Shown here: positions 63,543 to 64,000 of the stretch, piece by piece
How positions within the stretch are numbered: position 1 is the first letter of the stretch
How the letters are laid out: every line of letters begins with the position of its first letter
NCBI RefSeq assembly: GCF_900660745.1
Contig: NZ_LR215048.1
Span: forward strand, 1,798,001 to 1,862,000
Source of the DNA: Haploplasma axanthum
GTDB lineage: Bacteria; Bacillota_I; Bacilli_A; Acholeplasmatales; Acholeplasmataceae
Reading direction: 5' to 3'
DNA: 64,000 nt
Notes under the pieces: model-generated
Told to the model about the DNA's origin: nothing
The model's database searches: none
The model's input: only the letters and a program-made list of their open reading frames with translations
Position numbers and translations under genes: made by a program

Positions 63543-63766
63543 ATGAATTAAAACAGCTTATAAGTGATTTATTGGTTGAATATGACGAGGTTAGCATGGA
63601 GCATAGAGCAACAATGCCACTTGATTATGACTTTCGAAAAAAATGGCTACTTCCTCTTGCTGAAAAAATTAACAATCTAGATATGAAAATCGAGGTTATA
63701 AAAATATCTTCTAAAATCATTCATGAAAGCAATGCACTAGATGCTTATGACGACGAAGAGGATTAA
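63539..63766 (+). CDS. Small helical unknown protein of the element
   Basis: 75 residues, mostly alpha-helical and acidic at the end (ALDAYDDEED). It overlaps the DUF2786 gene by ATGA, with AGGAGG upstream. No family recognised. Confidence 0.6.
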   Translation: MNELKQLISDLLVEYDEVSMEHRATMPLDYDFRKKWLLPLAEKINNLDMKIEVIKISSKIIHESNALDAYDDEED

Positions 63767-63780
63767 GGAGGTGATTAAAA

Positions 63781-64000
63781 ATGAAATCAACTAAACAAGC
63801 ATTTATAACTAAATTGATAGATTATACGTTAGACTTTTTTAAAGTCAAAACTGAGGATCAAGAGCACATCATAAGTTTTAAAGGTGAGCATGTCATAATC
63901 TCACTGAAAACAAAAGAAACAATACATGAACTTGCTAAGATTGCTTTTGACTTCGAGGAAGATGACGGACTTGATTTTCTAGCATCTGTAATTAATGAAT
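63781..64000 (+). CDS. Unknown protein of the element (3' end beyond window)
   Basis: The first 73 residues are visible from an ATG behind a perfect AGGAGGTGA. It starts MKSTKQAFITKLIDYTLDFF and continues with a strand-rich acidic segment. No family recognised. Confidence 0.55.
   Translation, partial: MKSTKQAFITKLIDYTLDFFKVKTEDQEHIISFKGEHVIISLKTKETIHELAKIAFDFEEDDGLDFLASVINE

Larger units (their letters stand above)
60371..64000 (+). mobile_element. Left end of a prophage or integrative element (continues beyond the window)
   Basis: Right of the tRNA-Ser fragment the gene style changes. All genes are on the plus strand, short and overlapping, with phage-type products: Dam-like adenine methyltransferase, wHTH replication-type protein, DUF2786 protein and many unknown small proteins. 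No integrase, structural or conjugation gene is seen in the 3.6 kb available, so phage versus conjugative element is undecided. Confidence 0.75.

Noticed and set aside
1-64000. Reassignment of UGA to Trp, as in Mycoplasma and Spiroplasma
   Set aside because: Trp is encoded by TGG throughout, and several genes (rpmE2, mscS, cutC, pstS, NYN gene, DUF2786 gene) end in TGA within ATGA or GTGA overlaps.

Overview
The window looks like part of the chromosome of a very AT-rich Gram-positive-type bacterium. Likely groups are the wall-less or wall-reduced relatives of the Bacillota (Acholeplasmatales or Izemoplasmatales-like Mollicutes) or a low-GC Erysipelotrichia-like lineage. The grounds are abundant lipobox lipoproteins with no outer-membrane genes, Bacillus-like consensus promoters, CcpA-type cre sequences and a Bacillus-type Pho regulon. 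UGA is a normal stop codon: several genes end in TGA within ATGA or GTGA overlaps, and Trp is TGG. So this is not a Mycoplasma or Spiroplasma with the reassigned code. The anaerobic ribonucleotide reductase beside a pyruvate dehydrogenase suggests a fermentative, facultatively anaerobic life. The lineage call is inference.

Layout. 1-10083: a fructan/sucrose locus with fructokinase (cut by the window edge), a surface GH32-type lipoprotein, a cytoplasmic GH32 hydrolase, a CBM-like lipoprotein, a DUF624 membrane protein, a solute-binding lipoprotein and two permeases, all on the minus strand, with a divergent LacI regulator and well-defined promoters and operators. 10084-13547: housekeeping genes (RNA uracil methyltransferase, glutathione-peroxidase-like enzyme, AsnA). 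13619-17611: a tightly overlapping operon of zinc-free ribosomal protein L31, a 1145-residue lipoprotein of ten repeats rich in His, and an SmtB-type metal sensor. 17743-22000: Ogt, MscS, NrdG and NrdD. 22097-29313: a complete pst-phoU-phoPR operon with a PhoP box; its PstS is a permuted tandem fusion. 29375-34987: a heterodimeric ABC exporter and unknown membrane proteins. 35270-44830: a 3186-residue surface lipoprotein containing four almost identical 378-bp repeats. 45094-50283: a pdhABC-lpdA operon with two cre-like sites upstream of its promoter.

50444-59072 is accessory-rich. It holds a HipBA-like toxin-antitoxin pair with a nearly leaderless antitoxin gene, a ParE-family toxin fragment, HAD, CutC and NagA genes, a cyclase/NYN-LOTUS/HAD operon, a three-gene MqsR-MqsA-SecB-like toxin-antitoxin-chaperone (TAC) system, and a deletion scar of an ABC transporter. 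A phosphotransferase and tRNA-Glu follow. Immediately beyond tRNA-Glu is a detached 3' end of a tRNA-Ser gene. It marks the left attachment site of an integrated phage-like element that runs to the end of the window (adenine methyltransferase, wHTH replication-type protein, DUF2786 protein and small unknown genes).

The most unusual items are the L31/His-repeat lipoprotein/SmtB operon, the TAC system outside the Proteobacteria, the permuted double PstS, and the giant repeat lipoprotein.
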